A stretch of 64,000 nucleotides of DNA from Salvator merianae. Lineage: Eukaryota > Chordata > Lepidosauria > Squamata > Teiidae. Below the pieces are notes generated by a model. It saw only the letters and a list, made by a program, of their open reading frames with translations. It was not told the origin of the DNA and ran no database searches. The translations under genes and the position numbers were made by a program. Shown in pieces: positions 38,531 to 52,447 of this stretch. The stretch lies in NCBI GenBank assembly GCA_003586115.2, contig QVOM02000112.1, positions 106,976,701 through 107,040,700 on the forward strand. The letters are read 5' to 3'. The stretch's first letter is position 1. Each line of letters begins with the position of its first letter.

Positions 38531-38719
38531 TGGATCTATTCCTCAAAAAGGACTGAACGCTTCTCTAGCTAGTGCTGTTCCAAAACGTAATACAAGCATA
38601 TGATGGTAGATAGGTCTGACCAAAAATGTAGCTTCCTGACCATTTTATGAACAGATTAACTGTAAGAACATAAAGGACACTCCACTGGATCACATCCATG
38701 GCCCATCTAGTCCAGCAGT
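38531..38719. repeat. 189-bp near-identical repeat, copy A
   Basis: It is identical to 44779-44967 except at two positions (C/T at 38586, T/G at about 38686). The first 130 bp or so do not belong to CR1; the rest is the terminus of a CR1 3' UTR starting TAAGAACATAAAGGACACTC. Similarity drops sharply at both edges. Confidence 0.9.
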
Positions 38720-38830
38720 TTGTGCTCAGAATGGCCAACCAGCTGCACAAGGAAGCCACTAGCAGAATAGGAGCATGTCAGTTGACTGCTCACATTCTCT
38801 CAGTAGCTGCCTTCAGAACATACCACCTTC
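38662..38830 (-). mobile_element. CR1 3' UTR fragment
   Basis: The plus strand reads TAAGAACATAAAGGACACTC, GGCCCATCTAGTCCAGCAGT, then a diverged part with AGGAAGCCACTAGCAGAA and CTCAGTAGCTGCCTTCAGAA. The first 58 bp are nearly identical to 44910, the rest only loosely similar. Confidence 0.75.
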
Positions 38831-38847
38831 AATTATCAGACATATTG

Positions 38848-39107
38848 GGCCTGTTTACACTTTCCACCATGGAATGTTTGACTGTGAACATTCCATGGTG
38901 GAACAGTCCACAACGGCCATCTGCACTGCAAAGGCTAGAACATCCAGCTGCTGCCATGGCAACCAGGGACATAGTCCATGACTGTGCAGCCACACTGCAT
39001 TGTGTTTGTACCCAGAAACAGGTGCAAACACTGCCTATTGAGAGCAGGCCAGCTGCTCCCAGTGCAGCTGTGGAGCACAAAATTGTGCTCCACAACTAGT
39101 AGCAATC
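38848..39107 (-). mobile_element. Hairpin-ended DNA element, copy 3
   Basis: Inverted relative to 58180-58515. The plus strand starts GGGCCTGTTTACACTTTCCA, followed by a hairpin with CCACCATGGAATGTT pairing with AACATTCCATGGTGG (38863-38902). At the far end CTGTGGAGCACAA pairs with TTGTGCTCCACA (39070-39098). GCTGCTGCCATGGCAACCAG is the conserved core. Confidence 0.75.
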
Positions 39108-40652
39108 AAGAGCAGCTGTAGCCACTCCAAATTGCCTGGACCTCTGCAAAATACAGACACACTTCACTATTTTATGGAGGTACTAGTGTACAGGTCTTTG
39201 TTCTATACAATGCCAGCAGAACCATTGAAAGATGAATGTACTATATGTTTTAAACTAACTGAAGTCCATCTATTCTTTGCACTTAAGCATACCTGTAGAA
39301 GTGTAAGGGGAATCTTTCAAAGAGGAAAACGTGAATGTATGAGAAGAAAGCAAAAGGAATTATCCTGTTATGTCTCAATCCCTCTAGGCAGAAAGCACTA
39401 ACATTGACAACATCTTAGCACTTTCATAAGCCATCAAATGACAGCCTGATAGATGCAAATTTATCTCCTTCTAAAAGTACTTACAAAGACAATATCCCCT
39501 TGAATACGAAAAAAAAATCACTCTCTCAAATTCCTAAACTCTATTGGATTTTACATAGAAAAGGTAAACCACTCCTTAGCCCTATAAAATCAAAGATAGG
39601 AATCATTAACATATTCCAGCGATTTCAAAGAGACCAGCATATTAATAACTTCTCCTGAGTCCAATCTGGGTAGCATTGTGTATTATGTAAACAAAACAGA
39701 CAAAAAAACCTCTACATATATTCAAAGCATACCTCATTTGCTTCATCATATCAACAGTAACAGCACATTCAGAGGTATTTGTAGAGCAGTCACCTTAACA
39801 ATTAGGTATCGCCAGTCTATTGGAACAAAAACTTGCTACCAATCAAAGCCATGATCCAGATTTATCGGAGCATCCAGTAAAGACACTCCCCCCCCCCCCG
39901 CCAAGCCTTAAAAGGAGTGGCTTCCTCACTTCCTATGAAACAGCTGGCAAATTAGGTGAATTTGGGGGACACAGCTACTGCAATTCATCTGCAGCAATTC
40001 CAGAGCAGCTCACATACGTTGCACCTGCAGCATCCTTTAGCTTTTTTTTCCCCAGCCTTTGCAATTCTGCTGCAGCTGTATCATCATCTACGTGCACACA
40101 GAATGGGAATCAGAAACTCGGAATGGAAGGTCACAGACTGCAGAAAAATCAAGACAGAGGACAAGAGTGCTTTTATAAGTATCCTTCCTTACCACTTTAG
40201 AGGTGAATAATTCTAAACAGACAAGCAAAATTTTCTCTGAAGGTTAGCAAGAAGGGCAATTGCCAAATATTCTATCTACTAAAGACCTCATTCCTGTTCT
40301 AAAACACCATGGATTTATTTGAAGGAAACGCTCGCTCGCTGTCACACACACACACCCTCCAATATTCTGTTCTATTTTTTTTTTTTAAAAATGCCTCCAT
40401 AGTGACTAGAAATGACCTCACGATGACAGATGTGAGCATGTGAGCACAAACATATTTGATTTCTCTGTTTTCAGTGGTTGCTGGTGGTCAGTAAAGTTGG
40501 TGGGACTGAGGACAAGACCTCTAAAAGGAAGTGGCACCAGGGGTCAGAACAGATTAAACTAATGATAGATGAGACACTATAACGCTGAGCTGAAGTATGC
40601 AAGCCCACATTAAAACTAATCTCATAGAACACAGCAGATTTTACCCAGCAGC
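39108..40652. other. Intronic DNA, nothing firm recognised
   Basis: Simple runs only: poly-C at 39887-39899, and (CTCG) with CA repeats at 40330-40358. Confidence 0.4.
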
Positions 40653-40680
40653 GCGCACACACACACACACACACACACAC
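40653..40680. repeat. (CA)n microsatellite
   Basis: About 13 AC units after GCGCGC. Confidence 0.95.
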
Positions 40681-40773
40681 GAAAGGAGCACAAAGTCATA
40701 CTCGGAGCTACTGGGGGTGGGGAGCAACCCCCCTTCATCCTTATTGGCCAGCTGCCTCTGCATATTTTTAAAA

Positions 40774-40850
40774 GACACGGCTCAATGCTACAGAGCACTG
40801 GCTTTACATGCAGAAGGCCCCAATCTGCAGGTCACCCCAGAGGAAAGCAA
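40774..40850 (+). mobile_element. tRNA-derived SINE head, fragment
   Basis: It resembles a tRNA-like promoter region, GGCTCAATGCTACAGAGCAC followed by GCTTTACATGCAGAAGGCCC, common in squamate SINEs. The body is missing. Confidence 0.4.
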
Positions 40851-41109
40851 CACCAACCATTTCTGTATTCTCGACACAAAATTTGCAAGCATGTGTCCAA
40901 AAAATGTGTCTAGGACTCAAGAGCATCTTTATTTTTATCTTAAGAGCCAAGCCACAGAGAATTTCCAACTTTCCCGCAAAGAATTAAGGAAACCCTTTTA
41001 TCTTCACAAGGGCTCCATGAAATAAGGTTAAAATGACAACTGGAGCTCAGCACCACCTGGAGGCCACAACCTGAACAGGGCAGATCATCAAGGGAACCTT
41101 TGAACTCCA

Positions 41110-41335
41110 GGCTGCGATCAGACACAGCAAAAAAAAAGCAACTCTGAGGCACCTCTGAGGCAGCTTAGAGATGGCTTCAAGGTGGGATTGTTCACACAAT
41201 AGACTGCCCCTCCCCCCTCTCCTAAACATTCTGTGCTAGAAAAGGTGGATTAGAGAAGGGTTGGGGGCACAAGGGTCACACACTGTCTTTCGGAGGCACC
41301 TCTGAGGTGCCTTTTGTTGTATCTGAACACAGTCC
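41110..41335. mobile_element. MITE of the GATCACAnnnAAAAAGCAACTC family, copy 2
   Basis: It starts GGCTGCGATCAGACACAGCA with an A-run and AGCAACTCTGAGGC; it ends GGTGCCTTTTGTTGTATCTG then AACACAGTCC. The centre has a C-rich stretch and GTGCTAGAAAAGGTGGATTA. It is homologous to 42468-42662. Confidence 0.8.
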
Positions 41336-41512
41336 TAGTCTTTCCAGCCACAGTCTACTACAAACCAGACCAGCTTTCACATGATGCAAATATCCAGCAG
41401 GATTGCTGCAAGCAGGGCCTGTAGCACAAGCGTTAATTTTGCTATAACAAGGGCTTTGTTCTCAGTGCATTAATCTTCCCCCTACAAGAAGCAGAGATGG
41501 CAGCTATCAGTT

Positions 41513-41717
41513 AGAACACATCCAGAAACCATAAAAGTGACTTAAATGCGGTTTTAAAGTGGCAGCATCCATATGCTGATGCCTCAAGCCACACGAAAGG
41601 CCAGAAAAGGCACTTCCGAGATGCATTCTCTGGCCTTTAATATAGATTAGAGGTGGAATGGGAACACTAGCATCCTCATGCTACTACCTTTAAGCTGCTT
41701 TTGAGCTGCCTTTTTTA
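41513..41717. mobile_element. Possible MITE
   Basis: The left part TTTTAAAGTGGCAGCATCCA mirrors the right part ATCCTCATGCTACTACCTTT, and an outer AGTGACTTAAATGC mirrors GCTGCTTTTGAGCTGCC. Pairing is imperfect and the ends are not fixed. Confidence 0.4.
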
Positions 41718-42226
41718 GGACCCTTTGCACTGACTTCTTCTGGGCTGGAGTAGTAGGGCAAGAACAATCTGCCTAGACTGGAACAATGCTGTCTGCACAC
41801 TGATGGAATGTTCCAACCCAGACCTTACACCAGCCCCAAAGCTCACACAAGCTTCAGAGCTGGCCTTCACAAATTCCAGTGGAGGATGTTCCTGGCTTCA
41901 GAGTTCCTGGGAGACACATTTCAGCAGCACTACAAGGCACACTGCTGAAATGGGTCTAGAAAACGGCAGTGTGCCTTTTGCATGCATCCGTGATCTGGAC
42001 TGAGACGAGCTGGTATGCCGGTTGTGCTCAATAGTGAAGACTACCAGTAATCCAGATCAAAGGCCTCCTGATCTGGATTATGCTTTGTCTTGTGTGGACA
42101 AAGAGTACCAGCAATGGGCAGGGCCTCCTGTGATCTGTACTAACACTTGGAAGGCATTGGAAGGCATGTGCACTAACACTTAGTGCACTTGCTGGTACAG
42201 AACACCAGCAAGTGTAGAAAGGCCCT
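41718..42226. mobile_element. MITE with TTTNCACT ends and hairpins
   Basis: It starts GGACCCTTTGCACTGAC and ends AGTGTAGAAAGGCCC. It contains hairpins TAATCCAGATCA/TGATCTGGATTA (42048-42080, 12-bp perfect stem), GTGCACTAACACTTAGTGCA (near 42170) and CACTTGCTGG/CCAGCAAGTG (42187-42216) next to the right end. Noncoding. Confidence 0.6.
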
Positions 42227-42467
42227 TGATGTGTGCAGATGCGGACTAAAAGTGAAAGAAATAAAAGTTTGTACCCAGATGTGAGATGGGGGGCGGGTAT
42301 CTCTCTAGAACAGGGACAGTTGGCATGTGACCTGGTGATGGATGCAACCAACAAACAAGATTGATGGCATCCAATGTTTCAATTGGAATTATGAAGGCAG
42401 TGTTGGCATTTCCCTTTACTCTCACTGTCCCAAATGCAAGAAAAAGTTTCACACTTTTTGAGTCTAA

Positions 42468-42662
42468 GGCTGTGATCAGACACAGCAAAAAAAAAGCATC
42501 TCTTGAGGCATCTTATTGAAGGCTCTGAGGTGAGGACTGCCCCTCCCCCCCAAATTTTCTATGCTAGAAAAGGTCTTTTAAAGAAGATCGGGGACACGAG
42601 CACACACACTGTCTCTCTGAGGTGCCTCTGAGGCACCCCTTTTGTTATGTCTGATCGCAGCC
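42468..42662. mobile_element. MITE of the GATCACAnnnAAAAAGCAACTC family, copy 3
   Basis: It starts GGCTGTGATCAGACACAGCA and ends TTGTTATGTCTGATCGCAGC. The inverted ends pair over about 20 bp. It is preceded by TAA and followed by TATG, so a TA target duplication is possible. The sequence closely follows copy 2. Confidence 0.8.
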
Positions 42663-43047
42663 TATGACTGCGATAAACGTCTGATCGATTGACAAGTTAA
42701 CACCGTCTCCCAGTTTAGGTTGATGCGTGTTCCTTAATTAAAGCTCCCATATTCCTCAGATGTGTGTGGCTGACAGGAGCTGAGTCCCACGGAATACAAG
42801 CTGGGGGGAAGGAGTCTAGAAGGGCTGATATTGGCATTGGGTACTGATTTTGGCCACAAAGAGCCAGCCTGGCATTGTATGAGGAACTGCTGGAGTCCCA
42901 TACATGCCATCTTAGTAAAATGGCCCTCATGACCTACTTTACAGGCTGATTGTAGCAAGAAAGAACACTGAAAAGCAGGAGGGTGAAACTTCTTCAAAGA
43001 TAAAAATAAAATACTACGTCTAATTGTAATGGCTAACTAACAGGCGG

Positions 43048-43240
43048 GGGGGGTGCCTGTAGTTCAGTTGTAGAGCAAATTGAGGGTCCCGGGTTCAATC
43101 CCCAGCCTTTCTCTGGAAGCAGGCAACAGCAAAGCCCATCTGTATCTCTGCCACGAAAACTGCATAGAAGTGCCCATGGAGATGCCCAGGCAGTCAAGTA
43201 GGAGTTGGCCACAACTCAGCGGTACCCGACAACAAAGTGA
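43048..43240 (+). mobile_element. tRNA-derived SINE, copy 1
   Basis: The head has an A box-like TGTAGTTCAGTTGTAGAGCA and a B box-like GGGTTCAATCCCCAGCC. The body has CTGTATCTCTGCCACGAAAA then CTGCATAGAAGTGCCCATGG, and the tail AGGAGTTGGCCACAACTCAG, reminiscent of Bov-B-type LINE tails. The same head, body and tail occur at 53786 and inverted at 45995. Confidence 0.8.
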
Positions 43241-43249
43241 GCCTGGATC

Positions 43250-44060
43250 AGCAATAAGGGAGGGGGTAGCGTGCCAGCCCCTTTTCTTTTCTTACCCCTT
43301 CCTTTCACAGCCACCTCGCTCCTGTCTAAGGCCTGCGCTAGGTCGGGAAGTGGGGAATACGGGCCTGCCCTGCGCCAGGCAAGCCCTTTCCTAGCACAGC
43401 AAGATGTTCCCGAAGCTGCTTCCACTAGTGCTGCGCGGCGCTTCCCCGACGTCTTAACTGCAGCACAAGAGAAGAATTTCTCACGGCAGTGCCCAGTCCG
43501 GGCCGGGAGCACGGTACCCCACGGGGGAAAGCAGTCAATGCCTTGCAAGCAGCCGATGCCTTGCCTTCAGAAATCACAAGCCAGCCCTCCTCCCCAGGTC
43601 AAGCAAGCCTCCTCGGCCGCGCTAAGGCTGTTCCAGCTCTCAGGGCTTGGAGACCGCTCAGGTGCACCGGGAGGCTGCAAGCAAGCGCCCGCGCGCCCGC
43701 TTCAACGACCTCTGCCTGCTGCAGAGTGTCGCTCGAGGACAAGCGGCGTGACGACGCGACGACACGGCACACGCGACCCAAGGAGATGCGGGCAGTTGTG
43801 CAAGCCCCGCCCACGATGCCCTCGCACAAAAGTGGCTCTGTCATCCCGCAGTCGCTGGAGACGACACACACACACACAGAGAGACACATTGCACACACTA
43901 AGCAGAGGTTTGGCATGCATCTAGCGGAAACCCGCGCCCATCCCGCAGTCCTTTCTAGCGATCGCCTCGATGCGAGGAGAGGGGTGTGCGTATATGTAAT
44001 GCGCTTAGCCTTCACTCGTCCAGATCTGCGGCATTTACAGGACCCTATAGCCTTCCTAGA
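43250..44060. promoter_or_regulatory. CpG-rich island in FGF9 intron 1
   Basis: CpG dinucleotides are dense, for example around 43430-43450, 43600-43700 and 43730-43790. A CA repeat sits at 43865-43880. Long frames on both strands (such as 43271-43924) are by-products of the base composition. It could be an alternative promoter, an enhancer or an old CpG-rich repeat. Confidence 0.5.
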
Positions 44061-44778
44061 TCGAAATGCATTGCATTAAAAAAGAAAGAAAAGCCCGTTG
44101 TGATGGCATGCATTTTTATAAGGTGCTGTGAAAAGGAGACTGCTTTTAAACGCAGGCTTATCGATTAGGAGAAAAAACGTTTGACAGAAGCTAAAGTGAT
44201 CTCCTGTCCAGTACACCCTAGACAAGTCTCTTAAGATAGTCTTACTAGCTTAATATTTTTTTAAAAACACTTAAGTTCTTTTACTTTTTCCAAAAGAAGG
44301 GGGGGGGGAAGGATAAAGGCAGTACACAGCCAAAGCAGAAAACTTGAACCCACTATTTAATCTTAGAGCACAGTTTTAACACACCATTCACCCACAGCAC
44401 CCCAAATAAATGCCTAACTCTCCCTGGGGAATCCAAAGAACCTTACCACCAGAGGAACAGAAATCCTATAACCACTTTCTGCAGAACAAGGTAAATTAAA
44501 TTCAAAGAGGTTTTCTGCTCAGGAGCCTTGGAAGGAGGTTTTCTTGCATCGGGCAAATGCATTAGTCCTTGTACACTTAAGACAAAATAATCCAGGATTG
44601 ATGTCTAATCTTGTGGGATAGCTTGGCTACATTCCTTACAAACTTTGCCCCATTTTCAAAAGTTGATAACTTAATTACCTATCCCCCAGAATCAGAAGTA
44701 AGGCACAATCATGACATACTAAGATGTCAGAGCATGTATCTTAGAGAGACAACGAAAAGAGGTTTCTCACTGGATCAC
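44061..44778. other. Intronic DNA, nothing recognised
   Basis: Only a G run near 44300 stands out. Confidence 0.4.
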
Positions 44779-44967
44779 TGGATCTATTCCTCAAAAAGGA
44801 CTGAACGCTTCTCTAGCTAGTGCTGTTCCAAAATGTAATACAAGCATATGATGGTAGATAGGTCTGACCAAAAATGTAGCTTCCTGACCATTTTATGAAC
44901 AGATTAACTGTAAGAACATAAAGGACACTCCACGGGATCACATCCATGGCCCATCTAGTCCAGCAGT
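44779..44967. repeat. 189-bp near-identical repeat, copy B
   Basis: This is the partner of 38531-38719 in the same orientation, 6248 bp away. It continues into a longer CR1 piece at 44908-45520. Confidence 0.9.
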
Positions 44968-45520
44968 CTGTTCTCACAGTCAGTGGTCAATAAGCTACAC
45001 AGGGAAGCCCACCAGCAGAACACGAGCCCACAGCTTGCTCAGCTTGCAGACTCCCAGCAGCTGGCCTTCAGAGGTAGACCACCTCCTACTGCCATCAGGG
45101 CTAGTAACCAGTGACAGCCCTGATCTCCATTAATTGGTCCAAACCTTATTTTGAAACCATCCAAGCTGGTACCCAACACCACATCTCATGGGAGTGAACT
45201 CCAAAGTTTAACGATGTGTTATATAAAAAATATTTATTTTTATCTGTACTGATCTGCCCAGTTCATTGAGTGGCCAATAGTCCTAATATTCTGAGAAAAA
45301 GAGAAAAACTTCCCCCTGTCCACTTTGTCCACACCATGCATAGTTCTATACACCTCTCTCATGTCTCCTCTTACTTGCTCCTTTCTAGGCTAAAAACTTC
45401 CAGATGTTGCAACCCTTCCTCATGCAGAAGCTCTTCCAGCTCCTTGATCATCTTAGTCTCCCTCCTCGGAACTTCTCCAGCTCTGCTATATCCTGAATTT
45501 TCCTGGGATAAGCAAGAGGA
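44908..45520 (-). mobile_element. CR1 C-terminal region and 3' UTR
   Basis: The plus strand begins TAAGAACATAAAGGACACTC and passes through ACCAGTGACAGCCCTGATCT, GAGTGAACTCCAAAGTTTAA, ACTTCCCCCTGTCCACTTTG, CACACCATGCATAGTTCTAT and AGCTCTTCCAGCTCCTTGAT, the inverse of CR1 ORF2 C-terminus and 3' UTR. This is the longest CR1 3' end in the window. Confidence 0.85.
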
Positions 45521-45994
45521 GTGTTTCTTGAGAGGGGTCTGTGTGTTACAACCTCACTTTGCAAAATAAAGGAATTCACCTAGAAATGCCATTGAAATAT
45601 ATTGCACTTGGACTACTGTCAAGCAAATATTTTTAGGATCCGGGTGGGTCTAAACATATCACATCCTTCCATGCGGTCTGCTTCTAATTAACCCACTAGC
45701 CTCATAAAAAGCCAATCCTTTTTGAAGTCTCTTCCACACCTTTTATTTACACTGTAAGCTTTACCTGAGCAGAGGGGCTGTGCCACTTCATTGTTCTGTA
45801 CCAAACCTATTAGTTTAAGCAGCAGCAGCAAACCCCAAGAGTCCAGAATACAAACAACCTGAAAGTGTACTCCAGGCTCATTCAGGAAGGTACCTTCCTT
45901 ATCCTTGGTTGTTCAAGGTCTGTGCCATATACCTATTCACAAGATCCCTAAGATAGGTTATCATAAGAAACATGGCAGGATGCCTGTGAAACAC

Positions 45995-46172
45995 ACACTA
46001 TTGAGTCAGGTATGTTTCCTGGTTGACTACATGGGTGCCTCTGTGCAGTTTTCTTGACAAAGACGCAGAAGTGGTTTGCCATTCCCTGCTGCTTAAGAGA
46101 GGCTGGGGATTGAACCTGCAACCCTCTGTTTCCAGGCAGTTTTCTCTCCCACTAAGCTACAGCTCTAGTTTA
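45995..46172 (-). mobile_element. tRNA-derived SINE, copy 2
   Basis: Inverse of copy 1: the plus strand has TGGTTGACTACATGGGTGCC, CAGTTTTCTTGACAAAGACG, GCTGGGGATTGAACCTGCAA (inverted B box) and CACTAAGCTACAGCTCTAG (inverted A box). Confidence 0.8.
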
Positions 46173-47113
46173 CCAGTCTATTAATATGACAGTGTGCATC
46201 TGAAATCAGAAGTCATGGGTCAGCTTGAAATAAAAGCAGTTACTATGCCTTGCAGGCTCGTCTTATGCATAGTTGCTCACCAGTAATTCACACTGAATTC
46301 TGCAGATGTTTATTACTACATAAAGGGAACACAAGTGTGCAGTCCTAGTTATAGAAACCACTTTCCCTAGGGTTCCAGATTCACTGTCCCCTAGGATGAG
46401 CTACAAGTGAATAAAGGAGATAGGTTAGTATACATATTAGTATACTGGGGACCCTCCATTTTTGAGCGCTGCACTATTCTTAACTTACTCCTTTCCGAGT
46501 AAACGTCAAAGTTTCCGTAGAATGGAGTGTTTCTGCACAAAGTAGGGCAAAGACATATGATACAGACATAGACTAGTGCCCTTAAATTATCTCACCTGAT
46601 ACACTGGAGCCTATCAATATGCTTTATCCTGCAGAATTCTGTTCTGCTTAGCATCGATCACCTTAGCATCTGATCACCTGAAACCCTCCAGATTTTTTTC
46701 GACTATAACCTACATCCTCAGATCTATCTGCAGCCGCCCATCCTAGCATAGTAAAGGTCAGGTTCAATGAGAGGGGAGGGAGTCCTTCTGGCCCAAGTGG
46801 GGGCCCTCATCTCGGCCATACTGTCATGCATTCTTCAAATAAAAAAAGTACGTGTCATTCCTTGCAAACAGTGAAGGGCCCTTACAGTGGTCTCGGCCTC
46901 ATCTGAGCTCTTGGAGGGCCTGAGTAGTTCAAAGCATTTGGAAGATGCCAGGTTGCTGAAGGACCCTTAACCGTTGGCACCCTCCATTGTCCCCTACTCC
47001 TCCCTAATCCTTAGCTGATATTTTTCCCCAAATAAATAACATTTTCAAGCAAACTCCTCCCAATACACGCAATCTACCTCTGGATTTAACTGCAAACTCA
47101 TTTTACATTGCAG

Positions 47114-47213
47114 CTTATATTGCAATGCACTACTAGCATAGCTTCTTCCCTTGCAGCTTATATCTTATATTGCAATGCACTACTAGCATCGCTTCTTCCC
47201 TTGCCACACTAGT
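47114..47213 (+). repeat. 50-bp tandem duplication
   Basis: The unit starting CTTATATTGCAATGCACTAC occurs at 47114 and again at 47164, continuing to GCTTCTTCCCTTGC in both. Only one base differs over about 41 bp (A/C after CTAGCAT). It sits at the edge of a CpG-rich stretch. Confidence 0.9.
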
Positions 47214-48960
47214 AAAGCGACTTTTTCCAGTTTCGAAAAGGGGGTGGCGGTCTCCTAGCGCAGTCTTCCGCAGCTCTGAAGAGCGGCAGCGGACTAGCGT
47301 GACGGCTTCGCTTGGGCGAACCGGCGAGAGGAGAGGAACGGAACCGACGGGGTGTAGGACCCTGCAGCGGCCTCCCGCTGCTGCCAAGGCCAATGCGCGA
47401 GGTAGCAGAAGCGCCAGCTCGGCCGCCGTACACCTGCTAGCGGCGTGAGCCCGTGGGTTGCTGCTGGGCTCAACCACAGCGTGCAAATCTCGCCTCTTAA
47501 CGCACCAGAGAGCTTCCCGATCTCGAGCTCACCAACAGATTTACCGTAAAGACTGCAATCGACTCCTTTAGCGCGCACCCATTACCCTGCGCCAGATCTC
47601 GCCGCTCTTTAGCTTCCACGCCGGGCATGCAAACAACCCCAGAGAGCCACGAGGGGAGCAGGCAGGCAGGCTTAATTTGCTAGCAAAAAGAGCGACTCCT
47701 TCACAATCCTTCACAATTCACTTCGCAACTTTTTCCACCGGGAAATTGCTCCCTGATCCTTGCTGCTGTGCAGTCCCCTCTAATTCGCCTGCCCAGTTTG
47801 AACTGCTTTCTGCTAGAGCTGCTCGACAAAAACACGTTCTTGTCAAGAATCCTGAACATTTCTTTAATTAGTTCAAAAAAGGGGGGGGCGGGAATCAAAG
47901 CAGAAATTACCATCGCGTACAAAAAAAAAGCCCCTCGCAGTGCTCATCCTGTCTATTGTACTCAGTGCCGCTTAGTCCCAGGAAAGTGAGGTTCGGATTG
48001 CGCGGGTTGAACCCACTGGGCACAAAGAAGGGGGCACAGAAGGAGCGGGTCAGCTGCTATCAGGAGAAAAGGGGAAACCAGATGACTTTGTAACCGGAGT
48101 CCTCTTCCCCCTTCCCGTAATGACCCTTCCGGAGCGCATCCCTTCCTGCTACAACCACCCCAGCATTATCTCTACAGCTCTTAAAACCAATAAAAGAAAC
48201 GCCGTTTAGATCTCATTGAACATCTGGCCTTAAAGCTCGACAGCGGAGGAAGGCGGGAAAATCCACCGCAAGGACTCGCGTTTTTACGACCTGGTTTAAG
48301 TGCTGTCAGGTGGATTCACTCACAAGTTTAACCTCTTCCATGAGCAGTTGGAACCCGGCTACCTCCAGTGGCAGTATTTAACCCACCACCACCACCCTCC
48401 TGAAATTCATCCTGCCCAGTTAAAATTAGACCACCTCCCCAGGTCAACCTAAATAATACCTCTGGGTCATTTGTTCTGCTCAACCTCCAATTGTAAGGTG
48501 GGGGGGAGCAGAAACAGGCCCACTGGATAGAGAGGAAAGGCAACATCTAAAAAACTGCAGGAAGCCCAGGTCCCTCTCTGCTGAGTCACAAATAGCGATC
48601 CCTCGGAAATGCAGGCAGGCAGACCCTTTATCGCTCTTTAAGGCCGCCCCAGTTTGCTGATGGGGAAACCCAGAGGCGTGGATGTTGCAGCCGATTCCCT
48701 GCATTCAGACGCGCGAGCATTCGCCGGGGGCGAGGGAGAAAAAGAGCGTGCCTGACACACAGCAGTAACTACAGTATAATTATTTAATGACCAAAAGATC
48801 TCCGTTTATTATGCAGGCACCAAAAGCAGCGCAGATTGCTTAGGAGCCGCTGAGGGGGAAGGGGAAAGAGACCCCGCTCTTGGGTGGGGGGGCGGAATCC
48901 TCCAGGATTCTGTGCTGCAGGCTGATTGATGGAGGCAGGTATGCATAGGGAGGGCGTGAG
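47210..48960. promoter_or_regulatory. CpG-rich stretch in intron 1 near exon 1
   Basis: CpGs are densest at 47210-47640 and remain frequent to about 48960. Chance frames on both strands follow from this. It lies 0.6-2.3 kb downstream of the FGF9 exon 1 donor and may be an extension of the promoter island or an intronic enhancer. A degenerate repeat (AGTCCCAGGAAAGTGAGGTT) lies at 47954-48000. Confidence 0.45.
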
Positions 48961-49044
48961 AGCGGGGAATGCTTTTCTTTATTATTATTCTGCCCTAAGA
49001 AGGTGCCTTCCTCTCCTCTGAGTAAGTGAATGGGTCCACCATAA

Positions 49045-49120
49045 GCCGCAACCAGGTCTACTCAGAACTACGGCCCAATGGGCTCAACGCTGCACACTGC
49101 CAGAAAAGTGAGGTTAAGAT
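49045..49120. repeat. Degenerate dispersed repeat fragment
   Basis: ACCAGGTCTACTCAGAACTA, CCCAATGGGCTCAACG and GAAAAGTGAGGTTAAGATCG follow the order of a common squamate repeat based on 'TCTACTCAGAAGTAAGTCCC'. Similar scraps lie at 47954-48000 and 51508-51545. Confidence 0.4.
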
Positions 49121-49484
49121 CGCACTATTTAAGAGCACGAATTTTAAAAAAGACAACCGACCCAAAAACTAAAGCACTAATACATTGCAATGACTATTTA
49201 TTATTTGCTGTTAGCCAGAAACCTGGGAGAGGAAAACTCTATTCCCCCCTCCCCCAAAGAGAATTTTGGCTCTTTGGGTCAAAAATCTCACTTATATCGG
49301 GGGGGGGGGGGCAGAGACTAGCGGAACTGCCTCCTGCGTGCAGATTCCTGGGGTATCCCCTCTTTCCGAGCTGTTTCAATGCTAAATAAGCCTTCAGCAC
49401 CACCGACTCTCCTCCATCCCCTTTCCTTCCTTCCCCGCCCAAAGGGGGGGGGGCGGGCGGCGAGGGGGCATGCAAGCCAACTTA

Positions 49485-52200
<2,716 letters not shown>

Positions 52201-52236
52201 ATATGGGTGGGTGTGTTTTTTTGGCAGGTAAATTGC

Positions 52237-52255
52237 AAAAAAAAAAAAAAAAAAA
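52237..52255. repeat. Poly-A run
   Basis: About 19 A residues upstream of the FGF9 promoter island. Confidence 0.95.
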
Positions 52256-52447
52256 GCCTGCTGGAGACGTTGCTGAGAGATGTTGGTTTGTTGTTTTGGG
52301 TTGGTTCGTTCGTTTTGCATTTGGTTCCTGTCGTTCTTCAGAGGGGCAAAAGCGATTTCCCCTTCTGATTTAATATCTAAGTAAAAAATGGAGATTGTGA
52401 GATATATTGTAAATTTGTTTCAGTGGTAAGAGGCTACACTACCTGTA

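Noticed and set aside
43271..44079. Long overlapping frames on both strands (217, 196 and 138 residues)
   Set aside because: They follow from CpG-rich composition, are low in complexity and include a translated CA repeat. No recognisable domain.
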